Shown here piece by piece: positions 1-11,760 of a stretch of 64,000 nt of DNA; within the stretch, counting starts at the first letter, position 1; each line of letters opens with the position of its first letter. Under the pieces are notes generated by a model. It made no database searches, was not told the origin of the DNA, and was given only the letters and a program-made list of their open reading frames with translations. This DNA is from Methylotenera sp. (GTDB lineage: Bacteria > Pseudomonadota > Gammaproteobacteria > Burkholderiales > Methylophilaceae), in the NCBI GenBank assembly GCA_013140755.1, contig JABFSF010000026.1, positions 41,971 through 105,970 of the forward strand, read 5' to 3'. The position numbers and the translations under genes were made by a program.

Positions 1-1341
1 TGAGTCAATCATCACTGGCACCCGCGCAATATCTGGCTCAGAGGCTACCAAATTCAAAAAGTGCGTCATAGCTTTGATGGCATCCAACATGCCTTCATCC
101 ATGTTAATGTCAATAATCTGTGCGCCGTTTTCCACCTGCTGACGTGCCACGCTCAAGGCTTCTTCATATTGTTCGTTGATAATCATGCGGGCAAAGGCTT
201 TAGAGCCCGTTACATTGGTGCGCTCACCCACGTTTACAAATAGAGAATCATCGTTGATGATAAACGGCTCTAGCCCTGAAAGCCGCGTAAATGCTGGCAC
301 TTGGGGCAATTGGCGTGGTGGAATATCTTTAATCGCGTTATAAATCGCGTTGATGTGCGCAGGGGTTGTGCCGCAGCAACCGCCCGCAATGTTCACAAAG
401 CCACTTTGTGCAAATTCTTTCACCAAGCTTGCCGTAATATCTGGCGTTTCATCAAAGCCTGTATCGCTCATGGGGTTAGGCAAGCCAGCATTGGGGTAAA
501 CGCAGATAAACGTATCAGCGATTTTTGAGATTTCCTCGGCATAAGGGCGCATCAACGTTGCCCCCAATGCGCAGTTTAAGCCAATGGTGAGCGGCTTGGC
601 GTGGCGCACAGAATGCCAAAATGCCGTCACCGTTTGCCCAGATAAAATGCGCCCAGAAGCGTCTGTTACCGTGCCAGAAATCATAATCGGCATGGTGTAA
701 CCGACTTCTTCAAAGAACGTATCAATCGCAAACAACGCCGCCTTGCAATTGAGCGTATCAAAGATGGTTTCCACCATCAAAACATCCGCGCCGCCATTCA
801 CCAAACCACGCGCTTGCTCAAGGTACGAAGCCACTAGCTGGTCAAAACTCACGTTACGTGCGGCGGGGTCGTTTACGTCTGGCGAAATCGAAGCCGTTTT
901 AGGCGTAGGCCCAAGCGTGCCCGCCACAAAGCGCGGTTTATCTGGGGTGCTGTATTTTTGGCAAGCGGCTTTAGCGAGTTTGGCGGCTTCCACGTTCATT
1001 TCATAAACGAGATGTGCCATGTGGTAATCATCCTGTGCCACGCTGGTTGCACCAAAAGTATTGGTTTCAATAATATCCGCACCCGCCGCGAGATATTTTT
1101 CGTGAATCTCTTGAATAATGTGCGGCTGAGTTAAGGTCAATAACTCATTGTTGCCTTTTACAAATAGCTCGCGCTCACCTGCTGGTGCTTTGAAATCCGC
1201 AAAACGCACACCGCGATAATCCGCTTCTGTCAGCTTATATTGCTGAATCATCGTGCCCATTGCGCCATCTAAAATTAAGATGCGTTGGCTAAGCGTTGCG
1301 CGTAGTTGTTTTTCTAAGGGTGAGATAGGCAGTGAAGACAT
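1..1341 (-). CDS. metH: Methionine synthase (cobalamin-dependent), N-terminal part, cut by window edge
   Basis: Manual minus-strand translation from the ATG at 1341 gives [12 protein letters not shown]..., [12 protein letters not shown]..., [11 protein letters not shown] and [13 protein letters not shown]; open to the window edge, so absent from the ORF track. Confidence 0.93.
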   Translation of the reverse strand, partial: MSSLPISPLEKQLRATLSQRILILDGAMGTMIQQYKLTEADYRGVRFADFKAPAGERELFVKGNNELLTLTQPHIIQEIHEKYLAAGADIIETNTFGATSVAQDDYHMAHLVYEMNVEAAKLAKAACQKYSTPDKPRFVAGTLGPTPKTASISPDVNDPAARNVSFDQLVASYLEQARGLVNGGADVLMVETIFDTLNCKAALFAIDTFFEEVGYTMPIMISGTVTDASGRILSGQTVTAFWHSVRHAKPLTIGLNCALGATLMRPYAEEISKIADTFICVYPNAGLPNPMSDTGFDETPDITASLVKEFAQSGFVNIAGGCCGTTPAHINAIYNAIKDIPPRQLPQVPAFTRLSGLEPFIINDDSLFVNVGERTNVTGSKAFARMIINEQYEEALSVARQQVENGAQIIDINMDEGMLDAIKAMTHFLNLVASEPDIARVPVMIDS

Positions 1342-1419
1342 AAAAAAAGCTTGTTTAATATAATGTGCAATTGTATCACTTGAGCGATAAAATGCTGAGC
1401 AAGGCCTAGTTAGTCAAAC

Positions 1420-3480
1420 TTAAACCTTCACCAACTCTTCAGCATGGCTCATCCAGCGTGCTAAATGTTGCTCAACTTCTGCTGGGTGTTGCTTGAGTAA
1501 ATCATCAGCCAGAGCTTTGGCCGTTTCAAGTAAATCAACATCGCGTGATAAATCGGCAATTTTGAGCATAGGCACACCGCTCTGGCGTACACCAAGTAGC
1601 TCGCCTGGCCCACGAATGTGCAAATCGGCTTGCGCAATGGCAAAGCCGTCGTTACTTTCATAGATGACTTTTAATCTAGCGCGCGCTGTTTCAGAAAGTT
1701 TATTTTGGTAAAGCAAAATACACGTGCTTTTTACTGCGCCCCGCCCAACGCGGCCGCGCAATTGATGCAATTGTGATAATCCCATACGCTCAGCATGTTC
1801 AATGACCATTAAGCTGGCATTCGGCACATCAACACCTACTTCAATCACCGTGGTGGCGACCAGTAATTGCAGCTCCCCCGCGCTAAATGCGGCCATCACT
1901 GCTTGTTTTTCTACAGGTTTCATGCGCCCATGCACCAAACCAATGTGTAACTCGGGGAACTCACTTTGTAGCAATGCATAGGTATCATTGGCAGTTACTA
2001 GCTGCAAGGCTTCAGACTCTTCAATCAGCGGGCATACCCAATACGCTTGATTGCCCTGCAAACAGGCCTCTCGTACGCGCTGTAAAATTTCATCGCGCCT
2101 GCTATCAGCAACCAACTTGGTGACGATAGGTGTGCGCCCAGGAGGCAATGCATCAATCACCGAAATATCCAAATCTGCGTAATAACTCATGGAAAGCGTG
2201 CGTGGAATGGGCGTGGCACTCATCATGAGTTGATGCGGATCAGGTTGCCCTTTTTGCCGCAAGGCTAAGCGCTGATGTACACCGAAGCGATGTTGCTCAT
2301 CAATAATGGCTAACCCTAAATTTTTAAACTGCACTGCTTCTTGAAACAAAGCATGTGTGCCCACTACCAATTGTGCAGAACCATCAAGAATGATAGCAAG
2401 TGCTAACTCACGTTCTTTTTTGCTTTGGCTACCCGTGAGCCAAGCAATGCGAATATTGAGCGGAGTGAGCCAAGTGAGCATTTTGCGATAATGCTGCTCA
2501 GCCAAGATTTCTGTGGGTGCCATGAGTGCCACTTGCCAGCCGTTTTCAATACTTTGCAACGCCGCCATGCACGCCACAATGGTTTTGCCACTACCCACAT
2601 CGCCTTGTAATAAGCGCTGCATGGGATGCGGCTGCGTTAAATCGCGCTCAATTTCTAACGCTACCTTTTGCTGTGCGGCGGTGAGTGCAAACGGCAAACT
2701 TTTGAGCAACGCCGTGACGAAATGTTGAGAAGGCGCAAACTGCGGCGCACTCACGCTACGCCGCCTTGCGTAATGTTTGCGCATTGAGAGCTGCTGTGCC
2801 AGTAACTCATCAAATGCCAGCCTGCGCCAATGCGGCGTAGTTTTTTGTTCTAAAGCTTGCAAATTGACCTCAGGTGGCGGGTTGTGTAAGCTTTGCAAGC
2901 TTTGCGCAAAACTTGGCAAATGCAAGGGCGCATACACACTGGCTGGTAAAGTTTCTGCCAAATCGCCTTGCGCTAGTGCAATACGAATCGCTTTGCGCAG
3001 GCTGGGTTGTGAAAGCCCCGCTACGGCAGGGTAAACAGGCGTGAGCGTTTCAGTCACTTGCGTTTTTTCGCCAACCACCTTACACGTTGGATGCACCATT
3101 TCATAGCCGAAAAAACCGTGGCGCACTTCTCCATAAACACGCAGCTTAGTGCCTACTTTCAGCACCGCAATTTGGCTAGGGTAGAAATGCAAAAAGCGCA
3201 GCATGAGCTGCCCACTAGCATCTTCTAGCTTTGCGATAAGTGCTTTACGCGGCTTATAGCTGACTTCTGCATGGGTAATTTCACCCTCAACTTGGGCAGA
3301 TTCGCCTAAACGCAAATCGCGGATGGTCGTGATGTGCGTTTCATCAATATAGCGTAGTGGTAGATGTAAAAGTAAAGCTTGCAGATTAGCAATACCAAGC
3401 TTGGTTAAGTTGGTGATTAGCGGCTTAGTAAAGGTTTTGATGTTTGAAAGTGGAATCACATTGATGACATTAAGGAGCAA
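1420..3480 (-). CDS. recG: ATP-dependent DNA helicase RecG
   Basis: 686 aa; LLQGDVGSGKTIVA, DEQHRFGVHQR, MSATPIPRTL, QLRGRVGRG motifs. Confidence 0.97.
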   Translation of the reverse strand: MLLNVINVIPLSNIKTFTKPLITNLTKLGIANLQALLLHLPLRYIDETHITTIRDLRLGESAQVEGEITHAEVSYKPRKALIAKLEDASGQLMLRFLHFYPSQIAVLKVGTKLRVYGEVRHGFFGYEMVHPTCKVVGEKTQVTETLTPVYPAVAGLSQPSLRKAIRIALAQGDLAETLPASVYAPLHLPSFAQSLQSLHNPPPEVNLQALEQKTTPHWRRLAFDELLAQQLSMRKHYARRRSVSAPQFAPSQHFVTALLKSLPFALTAAQQKVALEIERDLTQPHPMQRLLQGDVGSGKTIVACMAALQSIENGWQVALMAPTEILAEQHYRKMLTWLTPLNIRIAWLTGSQSKKERELALAIILDGSAQLVVGTHALFQEAVQFKNLGLAIIDEQHRFGVHQRLALRQKGQPDPHQLMMSATPIPRTLSMSYYADLDISVIDALPPGRTPIVTKLVADSRRDEILQRVREACLQGNQAYWVCPLIEESEALQLVTANDTYALLQSEFPELHIGLVHGRMKPVEKQAVMAAFSAGELQLLVATTVIEVGVDVPNASLMVIEHAERMGLSQLHQLRGRVGRGAVKSTCILLYQNKLSETARARLKVIYESNDGFAIAQADLHIRGPGELLGVRQSGVPMLKIADLSRDVDLLETAKALADDLLKQHPAEVEQHLARWMSHAEELVKV

Positions 3481-3493
3481 TCATTGCGGTAAA

Positions 3494-4144
3494 TTAACGC
3501 GCATTTTGCGATATATTTTCTATAAGCGAGGCCATTTTTGACGCTTCCAAATCGTCTAATCGCTTTAAGCCTTTGACTACGCCTGTCTGATTTGCTGTGG
3601 GTTGATTTTGACTCACTTTCCATTTGCCTACCAGTTTAGTGACTGAAATTTCAATGCCAATAATCGCGTTAATCATTTGATTGGTAAACTCAGCAGGTGC
3701 GTCTGAAACTGCCCATGGCTTATCAAATGAGGCTTCATATTGCGTTGTTAGTGACTCAAGCTGATTTTTAATCCAAACGGCGTCATCTATAATGCGCAAG
3801 GTACCATAAGCATGAACAACCACATAGTTCCAAGTGGGCACTACTTTGCCATGTTCGTGTTTTGTTGGGTACCATGATGGGGTGATGTAGTGATTGGTGC
3901 CATGAAATATCACCAATGCTTCAACATTGCTTAGTAAATCAGTCCATATTGGGTTTGCACGTGCAACATGCCCACGTAGCGTTCCGTATTGCCCCAACTC
4001 TTGAATCAGCAGCAAAGGCACATGATTCGCGTTAATACCATCAGAAGACATGGTAATCAGCGTTGCAAGTGGGTGCGTACGCATCAGGTCATGTAGAACC
4101 TCGATTCTTGATTCCTCAAAATGCGCTGGAATATACATGGGCAT
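3494..4144 (-). CDS. FMN-binding negative transcriptional regulator, PaiB family
   Basis: MYIPAHFEE... HPLATLIT... WNYVVVHAYG typical PaiB architecture. Confidence 0.88.
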   Translation of the reverse strand: MPMYIPAHFEESRIEVLHDLMRTHPLATLITMSSDGINANHVPLLLIQELGQYGTLRGHVARANPIWTDLLSNVEALVIFHGTNHYITPSWYPTKHEHGKVVPTWNYVVVHAYGTLRIIDDAVWIKNQLESLTTQYEASFDKPWAVSDAPAEFTNQMINAIIGIEISVTKLVGKWKVSQNQPTANQTGVVKGLKRLDDLEASKMASLIENISQNAR

Positions 4145-4161
4145 TGTTACGCAATATGACT

Positions 4162-4548
4162 TTAAATCACCATCACACCATCCGCTTCAACCAAAGCACC
4201 ACGTGGTAATGAAGCTACCCCCACTGCTGCGCGGGCTGGATAAGGCTGGCTAAAGTATTCCGCCATAATGGTGTTCACTAAGGTAAAGTGGCTCAAATCG
4301 GTTAAGAAAATATTGAGTTTAACGACATCAGCCAAGCTACCACCTGCGGCTTCAGCCACAGCTTTTAAGTTGCTAAACACACGATGTACTTGCGCTTCAA
4401 TACCTTCTACCATTTCCATGGTAGCTGGGTCTAGGCCAATTTGGCCTGATAAATATACGGTGTTGCCGACTTTTACCGCTTGTGAATACGTGCCAATGGC
4501 TGCGGGTGCACCTTGCGTTTGGATGATTTGTTTGGATTGTGTCGTCAT
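4162..4548 (-). CDS. ridA: RidA family (YjgF/YER057c/UK114) reactive intermediate deaminase
   Basis: [33 protein letters not shown] ... [17 protein letters not shown]. Confidence 0.94.
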   Translation of the reverse strand: MTTQSKQIIQTQGAPAAIGTYSQAVKVGNTVYLSGQIGLDPATMEMVEGIEAQVHRVFSNLKAVAEAAGGSLADVVKLNIFLTDLSHFTLVNTIMAEYFSQPYPARAAVGVASLPRGALVEADGVMVI

Positions 4549-4582
4549 GTTGTCGTTACCTAGTGAATAAAAATATATGCCT

Positions 4583-6808
4583 TTACTTTTCTGTGCCTCT
4601 TCTGTGCAAATTGCCTTTGGTGCGGTTAATCCGCACTACATCTGGTATTTTACGCAAACCGCGCATAAGGTCTGCCAAATGTACGCGGTTTTTCACTTGT
4701 ACGGTAAAGTATAAATTAGCGTATGCGCTGCCATCAGATTCTTCCACACTCACGTTATCAATATTTGAATCTGCATCGGCAATACCTGCGGCAATTTTAG
4801 CTAGCATACCAGGCTGGTTAGCTACTGTTAAATTGAGGTTGGTTTTAAATAGGTGCGTGCTTTCTGGCTCCCACTCTACATCTAGCCATTTGTCTGGATC
4901 GAGCTTAAATTTACGCACACTTGGGCAATCATGGGTATGAATCACTAAACCTTTATCTTTGTTGATGAAACCTAAAATGGGGTCACCTGGAATGGGCCTG
5001 CAACATGGCGCAAACTGTACAGCCATGCCCTCAGTACCTCTAATGGTAATGGTGTCGAGCGAGGCAGTAGGAAGCTTAGTATGCTTTTCTAGGTGGTTAT
5101 CCGTCATGGCCACTAGTTGGTGTGCAACCATTACATTTTGCCGCTTACCTAAGCCAATATCAGATAAAATTTCCGCCTTTGTTTTAATACCATAATCGCG
5201 TATCAGTTTTTGCCAGTGCGCCTCGGTAATCTGCTTAGGCTCAATATGCAAAGCCCGCAAGGCTTGATTCAGCATACGCTCGCCCAAATGGGCTGATTCT
5301 GTCGATTGTTGCGATTTTAAAAAGTGGCGAATATGTGCTCTGGCACGACCTGTGATGACATAATTTAGCCACGCAGGGTTAGGTTTTGCCATTGAGCCTG
5401 TAATAATTTCTACATGATCACCATTGCGTAACTCTGTGCGTAATGGAGCTAACTCTTGGTTAATGCGCACCGCTACACAGCAATTGCCAATGTCTGAATG
5501 CACGGCATAAGCAAAATCTACCGCAGTGGCACGGCGTGGCAAGGCCATAATTTTACCTTTAGGCGTAAATACATACACCTCATCAGGGAATAAATCAATT
5601 TTGAGATGCTCAAGAAAATCCAGTGAATCGGCACTTTCACTTTGAATGTCTAATAAACGTTGTAACCACTGATGTGTTTGCTGTTGTAATGCGGTAAGCT
5701 GTGCATCGCTGGCTTTATATAACCAGTGTGCCGCCACACCTGCATCTGCAATATTGTGCATATCGGCACTACGAATTTGCACCTCAATGGGGGTGCCAAA
5801 AGGACCAAATAACGTGGTATGTAGTGATTGGTAACCATTGGCTTTAGGGATCGCAATGTAATCTTTAAACTTACTTGGAATCGGCTTGTAAAGCCCGTGT
5901 AGCGCACCAAGTGCTAGGTAGCAGTTGGCCATATCTTTCACTACCACCCTAAAACCATAAATGTCATACACTTGCGAAAAAGGTGTCGCTTTGCTCGTCA
6001 TCTTTTTATAAATGCTGTAAAGATTTTTTTCGCGTCCTGAAATATCCGCCTCAATATTAAAAGCTTTAAGTTGCTGTTTGATGGATTCTAGTATTTTGCT
6101 GATGACTTCTTTACGGTTGCCACGCGCGACCATGATGGCTTTAGAAATGGCGTTATAGCGCATGGGGTAGAGGTATTTAAAGCTTAAATCCTCTAAACTT
6201 TGGTAGATTTCATTGAGCCCCAAGCGGTTAGCAATGGGTGCATAGATATCTAAGGTTTCTTTGGCAATAAGCTTTTGTTTTTCTGGGCGCATGGCTTCTA
6301 GCGTTTGCATATTATGCAAGCGATCAGCTAGTTTAACCAAAATCACGCGTACATCTTGGCTCATCGCCAAGAGCATTTTGCGAAAATTCTCTGCCTGTGC
6401 TTGGCTAGCACTTTGAAATTCAATTTTATCGAGCTTGGTTACGCCATCAACTAAATCCGCTACTTGTGACCCAAATTTTTCTTTAATATCTAGCGTGGTG
6501 ATGTCAGTATCTTCTACCACATCGTGCAACAAAGCCGCTAAAATGGTGGGGACATCCAAATGCAAATCAGCCAAAATGCACGCGACTGAAACAGGGTGTG
6601 TAATGTAGGGTTCGCCTGTTTTGCGCACAATGCCATCATGCGCGGCAAAAGCGTAGCGATAAGCCCCCCATACTTGAGCAATATCTTGAGGTTTAAGGTA
6701 TTGTTTAAGGCGAACGGTTAGTGCAGACTCCTCCCTGTCAGCAGGCAACAAGGGGTCGGGGCTAGATTTTGATAACCCCGCTTTAAGATTAGATGCGGCT
6801 TTAGGCAT
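4583..6808 (-). CDS. spoT: Bifunctional (p)ppGpp synthetase/hydrolase, RelA/SpoT family
   Basis: HD domain ([10 protein letters not shown]), synthetase domain ([15 protein letters not shown]), TGS and ACT domains; adjacent to rpoZ and gmk. Confidence 0.96.
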   Translation of the reverse strand: MPKAASNLKAGLSKSSPDPLLPADREESALTVRLKQYLKPQDIAQVWGAYRYAFAAHDGIVRKTGEPYITHPVSVACILADLHLDVPTILAALLHDVVEDTDITTLDIKEKFGSQVADLVDGVTKLDKIEFQSASQAQAENFRKMLLAMSQDVRVILVKLADRLHNMQTLEAMRPEKQKLIAKETLDIYAPIANRLGLNEIYQSLEDLSFKYLYPMRYNAISKAIMVARGNRKEVISKILESIKQQLKAFNIEADISGREKNLYSIYKKMTSKATPFSQVYDIYGFRVVVKDMANCYLALGALHGLYKPIPSKFKDYIAIPKANGYQSLHTTLFGPFGTPIEVQIRSADMHNIADAGVAAHWLYKASDAQLTALQQQTHQWLQRLLDIQSESADSLDFLEHLKIDLFPDEVYVFTPKGKIMALPRRATAVDFAYAVHSDIGNCCVAVRINQELAPLRTELRNGDHVEIITGSMAKPNPAWLNYVITGRARAHIRHFLKSQQSTESAHLGERMLNQALRALHIEPKQITEAHWQKLIRDYGIKTKAEILSDIGLGKRQNVMVAHQLVAMTDNHLEKHTKLPTASLDTITIRGTEGMAVQFAPCCRPIPGDPILGFINKDKGLVIHTHDCPSVRKFKLDPDKWLDVEWEPESTHLFKTNLNLTVANQPGMLAKIAAGIADADSNIDNVSVEESDGSAYANLYFTVQVKNRVHLADLMRGLRKIPDVVRINRTKGNLHRRGTEK

Positions 6809-6837
6809 GGGATTTGCACAACTTTAATACTGAATAA

Positions 6838-7050
6838 TTAAATATGCCCGCGTAATAAAATTTCTGTGCCAATTTTACCTGCCGCTATTTCACGTAATGC
6901 AATCACGGTAGATTTATCACGTGTGTTTTGCACATTGACTTGTGGCTCTGCACCATTGTGCAGCTGGCGCGCACGACGTGCTGCCACTAAAGTTAATTCA
7001 AAGCGGTTAGGGATTTTTTCTAAACAATCATCAACGGTAATGCGTGCCAT
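6838..7050 (-). CDS. rpoZ: DNA-directed RNA polymerase subunit omega
   Basis: [30 protein letters not shown]; start placed at the internal ATG. Confidence 0.97.
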   Translation of the reverse strand: MARITVDDCLEKIPNRFELTLVAARRARQLHNGAEPQVNVQNTRDKSTVIALREIAAGKIGTEILLRGHI

Positions 7051-7071
7051 TTTATACTCCAAATTTAAGGG

Positions 7072-7683
7072 TTAAGTGAGTGCTTGAATAAGCGTCTGAT
7101 AGCGGCTGAGCTGAGTGCTTGCTTTTAGACCTTGCGCGCGAATAATCGCCAATAAGTCTTCAAGTGCCACATCAAAATAATCGTTAATTGTAACATAATC
7201 AAACTCTACTACATGACGCATTTCATCACGCGCTGCTGCTAGACGCTTGGCAATCACGGCAGGGCTATCTTGACCACGGTCGTTTAGCCTTTGGGCTAAA
7301 GCTTCTATAGAAGGCGGTAGAATAAAAATGCTAATGGCATCAGGATATTGCTGGCGTACTTGCTGTGCGCCTTGCCAATCTATTTCCAGTAGCACATCTA
7401 CACCTGCTTGCAGAGATTGCAGCACTTGCGCTTGCGATGTGCCATAGCGTGCATCATGCACGTGCGCAGACTCTAAAAACTCGCCACGTCCTAACATTGC
7501 AACAAATTGCGCATCGCTTAAAAAATGATAATGCACACCATTTTCTTCGTTTGGTCGTGCTGGGCGCGTGGTATGAGAAACTGAGAGCTTTAACTCAGGT
7601 TTTTTTGCTAATAATGCTTTAACCAAGCTGGTTTTGCCCGTACCTGAAGCCGCAGAAATAATAAATAAATGTCCGTATGCCAT
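7072..7683 (-). CDS. gmk: Guanylate kinase
   Basis: LFIISAASGTGKTSLVKALL, SVSHTTRPARPNE. Confidence 0.97.
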   Translation of the reverse strand: MAYGHLFIISAASGTGKTSLVKALLAKKPELKLSVSHTTRPARPNEENGVHYHFLSDAQFVAMLGRGEFLESAHVHDARYGTSQAQVLQSLQAGVDVLLEIDWQGAQQVRQQYPDAISIFILPPSIEALAQRLNDRGQDSPAVIAKRLAAARDEMRHVVEFDYVTINDYFDVALEDLLAIIRAQGLKASTQLSRYQTLIQALT

Positions 7684-7686
7684 GCA

Positions 7687-8421
7687 TTAACACCAGTCTG
7701 GGCTTGGCAGTGCTGAGAATACTTTTTTCAAACCATCGCCCCAGCCTTTTCTAATTTCCGCAAAATAGGGGTCGTTTTCAGTAATACGCTCTTTGCAATC
7801 TGCATGTAAGCTATCGGTGCGATACAGTAGCATATCAATCGGTGCAGCCACCGAAACATTGCTACGAATCGTTGAATCAAACGAAATAAGTAAACACTTT
7901 ACCGCATCCATCATGTCTGTGTGATATTTGACTACGCGGTCAATAATTGGTTTGCCATACTTGGTTTCACCAATTTGAAAGTACGGGGTTTCTGCGCAGG
8001 TTTCGATAAAATTACCTGCCGCATACACATTAAATAAGCGCGGTGCTTCCCCTTTAATTTGTCCGCCTAGCAAAATGCTCGCATTAAAATCAATACTGTG
8101 GTTTTTAAGGGCTTTTGCATCACGCTCAAATGCTGCGCGTAGTTCTGCCCCCACTAAGCCTGCTGCTTCAAATAAGCTATCCACATTATGTAAATGCTTA
8201 CTTTCGCTGTCTGCCTTAGTAATTGCGGCTCTCAAGTGGCTGACCACAGACTGTGTAATGGCTAAATTGCCAGCGGTCATTAGCACAATCACGCGATCAT
8301 CTTTAATTTCAAAAATATGCATTTTGGGTGAAATCGCAACTTGATCTACCCCAGCGTTGGTGCGGGTGTCTGAGGCGAATACCAAACCTTGTTCTAGCAA
8401 TAAACCTACGCAATACGTCAT
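7687..8421 (-). CDS. Proteasome-type Ntn-hydrolase peptidase, Anbu family
   Basis: MTYCVGLLLEQGLVFASDTRTNAGVDQVAISPKMHIFE; Thr2 after initiator Met fits an N-terminal nucleophile; start moved to MTYCVG. Confidence 0.9.
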   Translation of the reverse strand: MTYCVGLLLEQGLVFASDTRTNAGVDQVAISPKMHIFEIKDDRVIVLMTAGNLAITQSVVSHLRAAITKADSESKHLHNVDSLFEAAGLVGAELRAAFERDAKALKNHSIDFNASILLGGQIKGEAPRLFNVYAAGNFIETCAETPYFQIGETKYGKPIIDRVVKYHTDMMDAVKCLLISFDSTIRSNVSVAAPIDMLLYRTDSLHADCKERITENDPYFAEIRKGWGDGLKKVFSALPSPDWC

Positions 8422-8524
8422 AGCAAGCTCTATAAATATGAGTGAAGCAATCAAAGGTAAATCATATCATTAGCGGGTGATTATCTGACATAAAAATGCG
8501 GGGTAGTTGTTCAAATTTCTATCT

Positions 8525-9433
8525 TTAGCGGCCAGAGAATAAAGTTCGTTGTGCCGCCTCACTTATTGCCTTGACGGCAGGGTGGCTAAGTCGGCGCTCT
8601 ACGGTAATAGCATAATAATAATCTACCACTTCATCAGCCTGCCCCAATGAGACTACGCCGAATTGCCTTTCAATTTCAGTGGCAATGACCGAAGGTCCAG
8701 TAAAAATACCCGCACCTGCTTGCCCAAATGCTTTTTTTAATGCGCTATCATCAAATTCGCCAACAATTCGGGGCGTTAATTTATGTGAAGCCAGCCAGCG
8801 CATGAGTCGTCCGCGTATCGCAGTTTCTGCACTGGGGAGCAATAATGGCGCGTTGTTAAGATTAGCAGGGAAATTTTTTCCATAACGTTCAGCAAGGGCT
8901 ACGGTGGCAAAAAAACTCACACCACATTCGCCTAGTTTAGTGCTATAGCCTTTTACATCCATTTCAGGCGGCATGGGTTTGTCTGACAACACCAAATCTA
9001 GGCGATGTGTGGCCAGTTCACCAAGCAAACGCGTTAATTTATCTTCACGGCAAATAATCTTAATCGGCTCAGCTAACGACATCGCAGGGGCTAACAAATT
9101 ATAAACAATTGATTTTGCCATGACATCTGCAATCCCAACGCGAAATTGCATGGTGCGCTGGATGACTCCGCCACTTAACACTTGCTCTAGCTCCGCACCA
9201 ATTTCAAAAATCTCATCCGCGTATGAGAGCGCAAGTCGCCCAGCTTCTGTGAGCTCTAGTCCACGTCCAACGCGTCTAAATAAAGTTGCCTCTAATGCAG
9301 ATTCTAACAAGCCTATTTGTCCGCTTAAGGTTTGTGGTGTGAGATCAAGTTGCTTACTGGCGCGCGCAATACTCCCTGCGCGTGCAACCTGCCAAAAATA
9401 ATGCAGTTGTTTGTAGTTAATCATCATAACCAT
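8525..9433 (-). CDS. nhaR: LysR-family transcriptional regulator, NhaR-like
   Basis: INYKQLHYFWQVARAGSIARASKQLDLTPQTLSGQIGLLE resembles NhaR. Confidence 0.82.
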   Translation of the reverse strand: MVMMINYKQLHYFWQVARAGSIARASKQLDLTPQTLSGQIGLLESALEATLFRRVGRGLELTEAGRLALSYADEIFEIGAELEQVLSGGVIQRTMQFRVGIADVMAKSIVYNLLAPAMSLAEPIKIICREDKLTRLLGELATHRLDLVLSDKPMPPEMDVKGYSTKLGECGVSFFATVALAERYGKNFPANLNNAPLLLPSAETAIRGRLMRWLASHKLTPRIVGEFDDSALKKAFGQAGAGIFTGPSVIATEIERQFGVVSLGQADEVVDYYYAITVERRLSHPAVKAISEAAQRTLFSGR

Positions 9434-9530
9434 CAGTTTTTTACGAATATTTAATCAGTATATTCTATATTTTTACGATATGTTAAATCATTTATGATGC
9501 GCACATACATAATACAAGAGGAAGTAAATA

Positions 9531-9707
9531 ATGCATCCTACAGTGAAAAATAAAGTGCTACTTGAAACATTGCGCGTTTACTCAGCAAGACAGTTGCAAT
9601 TTGCGATTAGGTTGCGAATGCTACCAACACCAGACAAATTAAAAAACATTTTGAAAAGAAAGTCTGGCTCAGAAAACGATGTGCAGTTGTTGATTAAAAG
9701 TTTATAA
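9531..9707 (+). CDS. Small 58-aa hypothetical protein
   Basis: ATG at 9531 preceded by aagaggaagt; manual translation MHPTVKNKVLLETLRVYSARQLQFAIRLRMLPTPDKLKNILKRKSGSENDVQLLIKSL*; under the apparent length cutoff of the supplied track. Confidence 0.55.
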   Translation: MHPTVKNKVLLETLRVYSARQLQFAIRLRMLPTPDKLKNILKRKSGSENDVQLLIKSL

Positions 9708-9777
9708 GACATGAAGTGTTAAAAAACGATTCACCTTTGGATACTTCATATTTTCACTTACCTTTTTGGAGAACACG

Positions 9778-10125
9778 ATGCAATTGGATATTCAAACAAA
9801 TGGTTTTTCGCTCACAGAAGGCATAAGAGATTACACAATACGGCGTTTGCAATTTGCCTTGGATAGAAACGATCAGCAGATTACTCGGGTGCAAGTGCGG
9901 CTAGCCGATATTAATGGTCCTCGTGGTGGTGTAGATAAGCGTTGCCAAATTGATTTAACGCTGGCTGGGCAAGGCGATATTGTGATTGAGGATGTTGAAA
10001 CGAATCTTTATGTAGCAATAGACCGCGCCAGCGACCGTTGCGCACGCACGCTAACAAGGCGGTTAGAGCGGTCACGTGAATTTTCACATGAAAAGGTGCC
10101 TTTTTTTATTAAAGAATCGCCATAA
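9778..10125 (+). CDS. HPF/RaiA family ribosome-associated protein
   Basis: MQLDIQTNGFSLTEGIRDYTIRRLQFALDR...; RBS ttttggaga upstream of the ATG at 9778. Confidence 0.85.
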   Translation: MQLDIQTNGFSLTEGIRDYTIRRLQFALDRNDQQITRVQVRLADINGPRGGVDKRCQIDLTLAGQGDIVIEDVETNLYVAIDRASDRCARTLTRRLERSREFSHEKVPFFIKESP

Positions 10126-10216
10126 AAATCGTTGAATGTTTTTGGCATGAGCCAGCCAAAATGCACATAAGATTGGCTCAAAACAACTTAAATTATCAAT
10201 TATTTTAAAGGATTAA

Positions 10217-10777
10217 ATGATGAGGTCTCTCTATTTATCTCTCACAGGTCTTGCATTAGCAGGCTTCACAATGACAGCCTCAGCGACCACTGTGGTTAAT
10301 CAAGCTATCACTGAATCTGAAGTTGCTGGTGCGCAAAAAGCGTGGTGCCAAGCTTTGGTTGATATTAGCAGCACTTACGCTAAAGACGGCCAACCTGCAG
10401 CCAAAGCACTCGCTGAAAAAGTGATTGATAGTGCTTACGGCTATCAGATGGGTGCAGTGCTGTTCAAACCTACGCTTACTGTTGCCCCACAAACTTTCCG
10501 CACTACTCGTGCTGGAGCACTCGCCTATTTTGTTGGTGGTGACCCTGCTTATCCGCAAGATAAAGGCTTTGCACTCAAAGGTTGGACGAATTGTGAAGCG
10601 CAAAACGCTGGTGTTTTTATTACGGGTGACTCAGCAACCAGTATGGGTAATGTAATGGTGACGAATAAAGATGGTAAAGTCACTACCGTTGACAAGACTT
10701 GGACTTACGTCAAAGACGATACTGGCAACTTACGCATTGTGGTACACCACTCTTCACTGCCATACACTGGCAAATAA
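10217..10777 (+). CDS. Secreted protein of unknown function (NTF2-like fold suspected)
   Basis: Signal peptide MMRSLYLSLTGLALAGFTMTASA; no firm family call. Confidence 0.6.
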   Translation: MMRSLYLSLTGLALAGFTMTASATTVVNQAITESEVAGAQKAWCQALVDISSTYAKDGQPAAKALAEKVIDSAYGYQMGAVLFKPTLTVAPQTFRTTRAGALAYFVGGDPAYPQDKGFALKGWTNCEAQNAGVFITGDSATSMGNVMVTNKDGKVTTVDKTWTYVKDDTGNLRIVVHHSSLPYTGK

Positions 10778-10802
10778 TTGGTAAACTGTCAAAATGACTT
10801 AA

Positions 10803-10838
10803 CTAGCCACCCCATGCAGGGGGCGGCTAGATTTTACT
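10803..10838 (+). terminator. Probable rho-independent terminator downstream of 10217..10777
   Basis: ctagccacccc-atgca-gggggcggctag hairpin followed by atttt. Confidence 0.6.
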
Positions 10839-10848
10839 GGGGATTTTA

Positions 10849-11724
10849 ATGAAACGTATTTTCTATTTTTTAGCGACTAACCTTGCCATTATGTTGGTGC
10901 TTTCAGTCACCATGCGCCTATTGGGCGTTGAGCCTTATCTCAATGCTAATGGCTTAGATTTGAAAAACCTACTCGCTTTCGCCGCCATTATGGGCTTTGG
11001 CGGTGCGTTTATTTCATTGGCAATGTCTAAATGGTCTGCCAAACGCATGTCTGGCGCGGTAGTGATTGAAGAAGCCAAAACGCCCACTGAAATTTGGCTG
11101 CTTAAAACAGTGCGATCCCAAGCCGATATGGTCGGCATTAAAATGCCTGAAGTGGCGATATTTGATTCCCCTGAAGTGAATGCCTTCGCCACGGGTATGA
11201 CTAAAAATAGCTCATTAGTCGCGGTATCAACTGGCTTACTCAATAAAATGAGTAAAGATGAAGCCGAAGCAGTGCTGGCGCATGAGGTATCACATATTGC
11301 CAATGGTGATATGGTGACGCTCACGCTAATTCAAGGTGTAGTGAATACCTTTGTTATGTTCCTGTCACGTGTGATTGGTTATGCGGTAGATAAAATTATT
11401 TTCAAAACCGAAAAAGGCACAGGTCCTGCTTTCTTTGTTACGATGATTATTGCAGAGCTAGTATTGGGGGTTTTAGCTTCTATTGTTGTGATGTGGTTTT
11501 CACGTCAACGTGAATTTCGCGCAGATGCAGGTGCCGCTAAATTATCAAGCAGTAAAAAGATGATTGCGGCATTAGAGCGATTGCAAGCAGAGCATGAGCC
11601 CTCAGCTTTACCTAAACAAATGGCGGCTTCTGGCATTTCTGGGGGCGGAGCGAGCGGCTTGAAAAAATTGTTTATGACGCACCCGAGCTTAGATGAGCGT
11701 ATTGCTGCGCTTAAAGCGCAGTAA
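10849..11724 (+). CDS. htpX: Protease HtpX (M48 membrane metallopeptidase)
   Basis: [33 protein letters not shown]. Confidence 0.97.
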   Translation: MKRIFYFLATNLAIMLVLSVTMRLLGVEPYLNANGLDLKNLLAFAAIMGFGGAFISLAMSKWSAKRMSGAVVIEEAKTPTEIWLLKTVRSQADMVGIKMPEVAIFDSPEVNAFATGMTKNSSLVAVSTGLLNKMSKDEAEAVLAHEVSHIANGDMVTLTLIQGVVNTFVMFLSRVIGYAVDKIIFKTEKGTGPAFFVTMIIAELVLGVLASIVVMWFSRQREFRADAGAAKLSSSKKMIAALERLQAEHEPSALPKQMAASGISGGGASGLKKLFMTHPSLDERIAALKAQ

Positions 11725-11760
11725 GGTCTCTAAACCTAATATTTGAAAGTACTGAAAAAA

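Noticed and set aside
61-1006. Plus-strand ORFs 61..243, 301..528, 743..1006
   Set aside because: Antisense to metH, which has strong protein motifs on the minus strand.
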